Shown: positions 43,186-43,795 of the stretch, piece by piece
Layout of the letters: every line of letters begins with the position of its first letter
Position numbering within the stretch: the stretch's first letter is position 1
Assembly: GCA_016781925.1 (NCBI GenBank)
Contig: JADDPH010000091.1
Span: 97,017 to 140,811 of the forward strand
Reading direction: 5' to 3'
Length of the DNA stretch: 43,795 bases
Source: Sphaerobacteraceae bacterium
GTDB taxonomy: Bacteria > Chloroflexota > Chloroflexia > Thermomicrobiales > UBA6265
Notes under the pieces: generated by a model
What the model was told of the DNA's origin: nothing
Seen by the model: only the letters and a program-made list of their open reading frames with translations
Databases searched by the model: none
Translations under genes and position numbers: made by a program

Positions 43186-43795
43186 TCAATCTATCTCCTG
43201 GTCGGCCCGGTACCGCAGGACCGAAGGCGTCCGAAGGGCAACCGCTGCGGCGGCAAGGGCCGCCCCGGTTCCACCAATCACCACGGAAGCGACAGGGCCG
43301 AGGAGGGCGGCCGTAACCCCAGCCTCGAACTCGCCGAGCTGCGGCCCACCCATCGCAAAGGTCGAGTGAGCGGCGGCCACCCGTCCGCGATACTCATCCG
43401 GTGTGGCCAAGCTGCGGAGGGCATGCCGCCAGGCCATGCTTGCCGCGTCGGCCGCACCGCTTACAGCGAGAGCCGCGACGGCAGCCGAGGCGGTTCTGCT
43501 CAGGCCGAACCCGACGCTCGCCAGTCCATAGATGACGACCGCTCCCAGCACGCCCGCACCGGGACGGGAAGGGGGACGAAGCGTGCCCAGCAAGAGGCTT
43601 CCTACCAGGGCACCAGCTGCGGGTGCGGCGTAGAGGAGACCGAGGCCCTGAGCGTCGAGGCCGAGAACGTCGGCGGCGAAGACCGGTAGCAGCGCCGTGC
43701 TCGCTCCGAAGAAGGTGGCAAGAAAATCGACGGTCATCACGCCGAGGAGTACCGGCGCCCGCCGGAGAAACCGAAGACCGTCCAGCGCCGCCGCG
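43186..43795 (-). CDS. MFS transporter, N-terminus beyond the window
   Basis: The frame is open to the right edge, giving about 202 C-terminal residues of a membrane protein. The sequence LDGLRFLRRAPVLLGVMTVDF followed by LATFFGASTALLPVFAADVL is typical of the MFS_3/EntS-like exporter branch, where it begins the second six-helix half. Further helices are GLLYAAPAAGALVGSLLLG, GAVVIYGLASVGFGLS and AAVAALAVSGAADAASM; the loop LRSLATPDEYRGRVAAAHST contains the conserved DEYRGR. It ends ALRTPSVLRYRADQEID. These proteins export siderophores, drugs or unknown compounds. The internal GTG/ATG at 43740/43737 are not the start. Confidence 0.88.
   Translation of the reverse strand, partial: AAALDGLRFLRRAPVLLGVMTVDFLATFFGASTALLPVFAADVLGLDAQGLGLLYAAPAAGALVGSLLLGTLRPPSRPGAGVLGAVVIYGLASVGFGLSRTASAAVAALAVSGAADAASMAWRHALRSLATPDEYRGRVAAAHSTFAMGGPQLGEFEAGVTAALLGPVASVVIGGTGAALAAAAVALRTPSVLRYRADQEID

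Noticed and set aside
1-43795. tRNA, rRNA, insertion sequence or prophage signatures
   Set aside because: No T-arm GTTCRANYC element flanked by cloverleaf pairing, transposase, integrase or terminal inverted repeats were noticed in reading the window; a covariance search was not possible.

Overview
This is a GC-rich bacterial chromosomal segment carrying almost entirely housekeeping and central-metabolism genes on both strands. No rRNA, tRNA, IS element, prophage or CRISPR array was seen. The gene content suggests a Chloroflexota bacterium near the Thermomicrobia/Sphaerobacter group. That assignment is an inference from recalled family resemblance: Rho with a long disordered N-terminal part, a MetH-like/MTHFR fusion, a DUF4258-like small protein and a Met-rich HxH secreted protein. 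GTG and TTG starts are frequent, and many genes overlap by ATGA or GTGA.

Left part (1-10.5 kb, + strand): the 3' end of a Nudix-like gene, then a tightly packed run uvrB - exported protein - aroQ - M24 aminopeptidase - efp - accB - xseA - xseB - HypE-like AIR-synthase protein. It is followed by a glycosylasparaginase-like Ntn hydrolase and a small YaeQ-like nuclease-fold protein. Next (10.7-18.1 kb, - strand): rho, glpX, a DnaQ-exonuclease/DinG-helicase fusion and an M20 peptidase. Then sdhA-sdhB (+) and an orphan parB (-), convergent and separated by a perfect hairpin.

Middle (22-28.5 kb) is the most distinctive part. It holds a CPBP membrane protease, then a cyanophycin locus: full-length cyanophycin synthetase (cphA) and cyanophycinase (cphB) in one - strand operon. 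A convergent + strand gene encodes a shortened CphA paralogue that keeps the CphA-type N-domain and the Mur-ligase domain but has no ATP-grasp domain. CphA and CphB together would make and break down the Asp/Arg storage polymer. The half-synthetase is the best candidate here for an undescribed activity. The Ntn hydrolase at 9 kb could act on released beta-linked dipeptides, but this is speculative.

Right part (28.8-43.8 kb): a bifunctional homocysteine methyltransferase/methylenetetrahydrofolate reductase; rplS, rnhB and yraN; a secreted Met-rich protein with a strong terminator; an M20 peptidase coupled to moaB; hisS; a PIG-L deacetylase; an M24-fold protein that has lost most metal ligands, coupled to a galactokinase-like GHMP kinase; then on the - strand a DUF4258-like small protein with a near-consensus promoter, a D-2-hydroxyacid dehydrogenase, moaA, and a truncated MFS exporter at the right edge.

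All calls come from reading the sequence and recalling family motifs. No database search, structure prediction or folding calculation was run.
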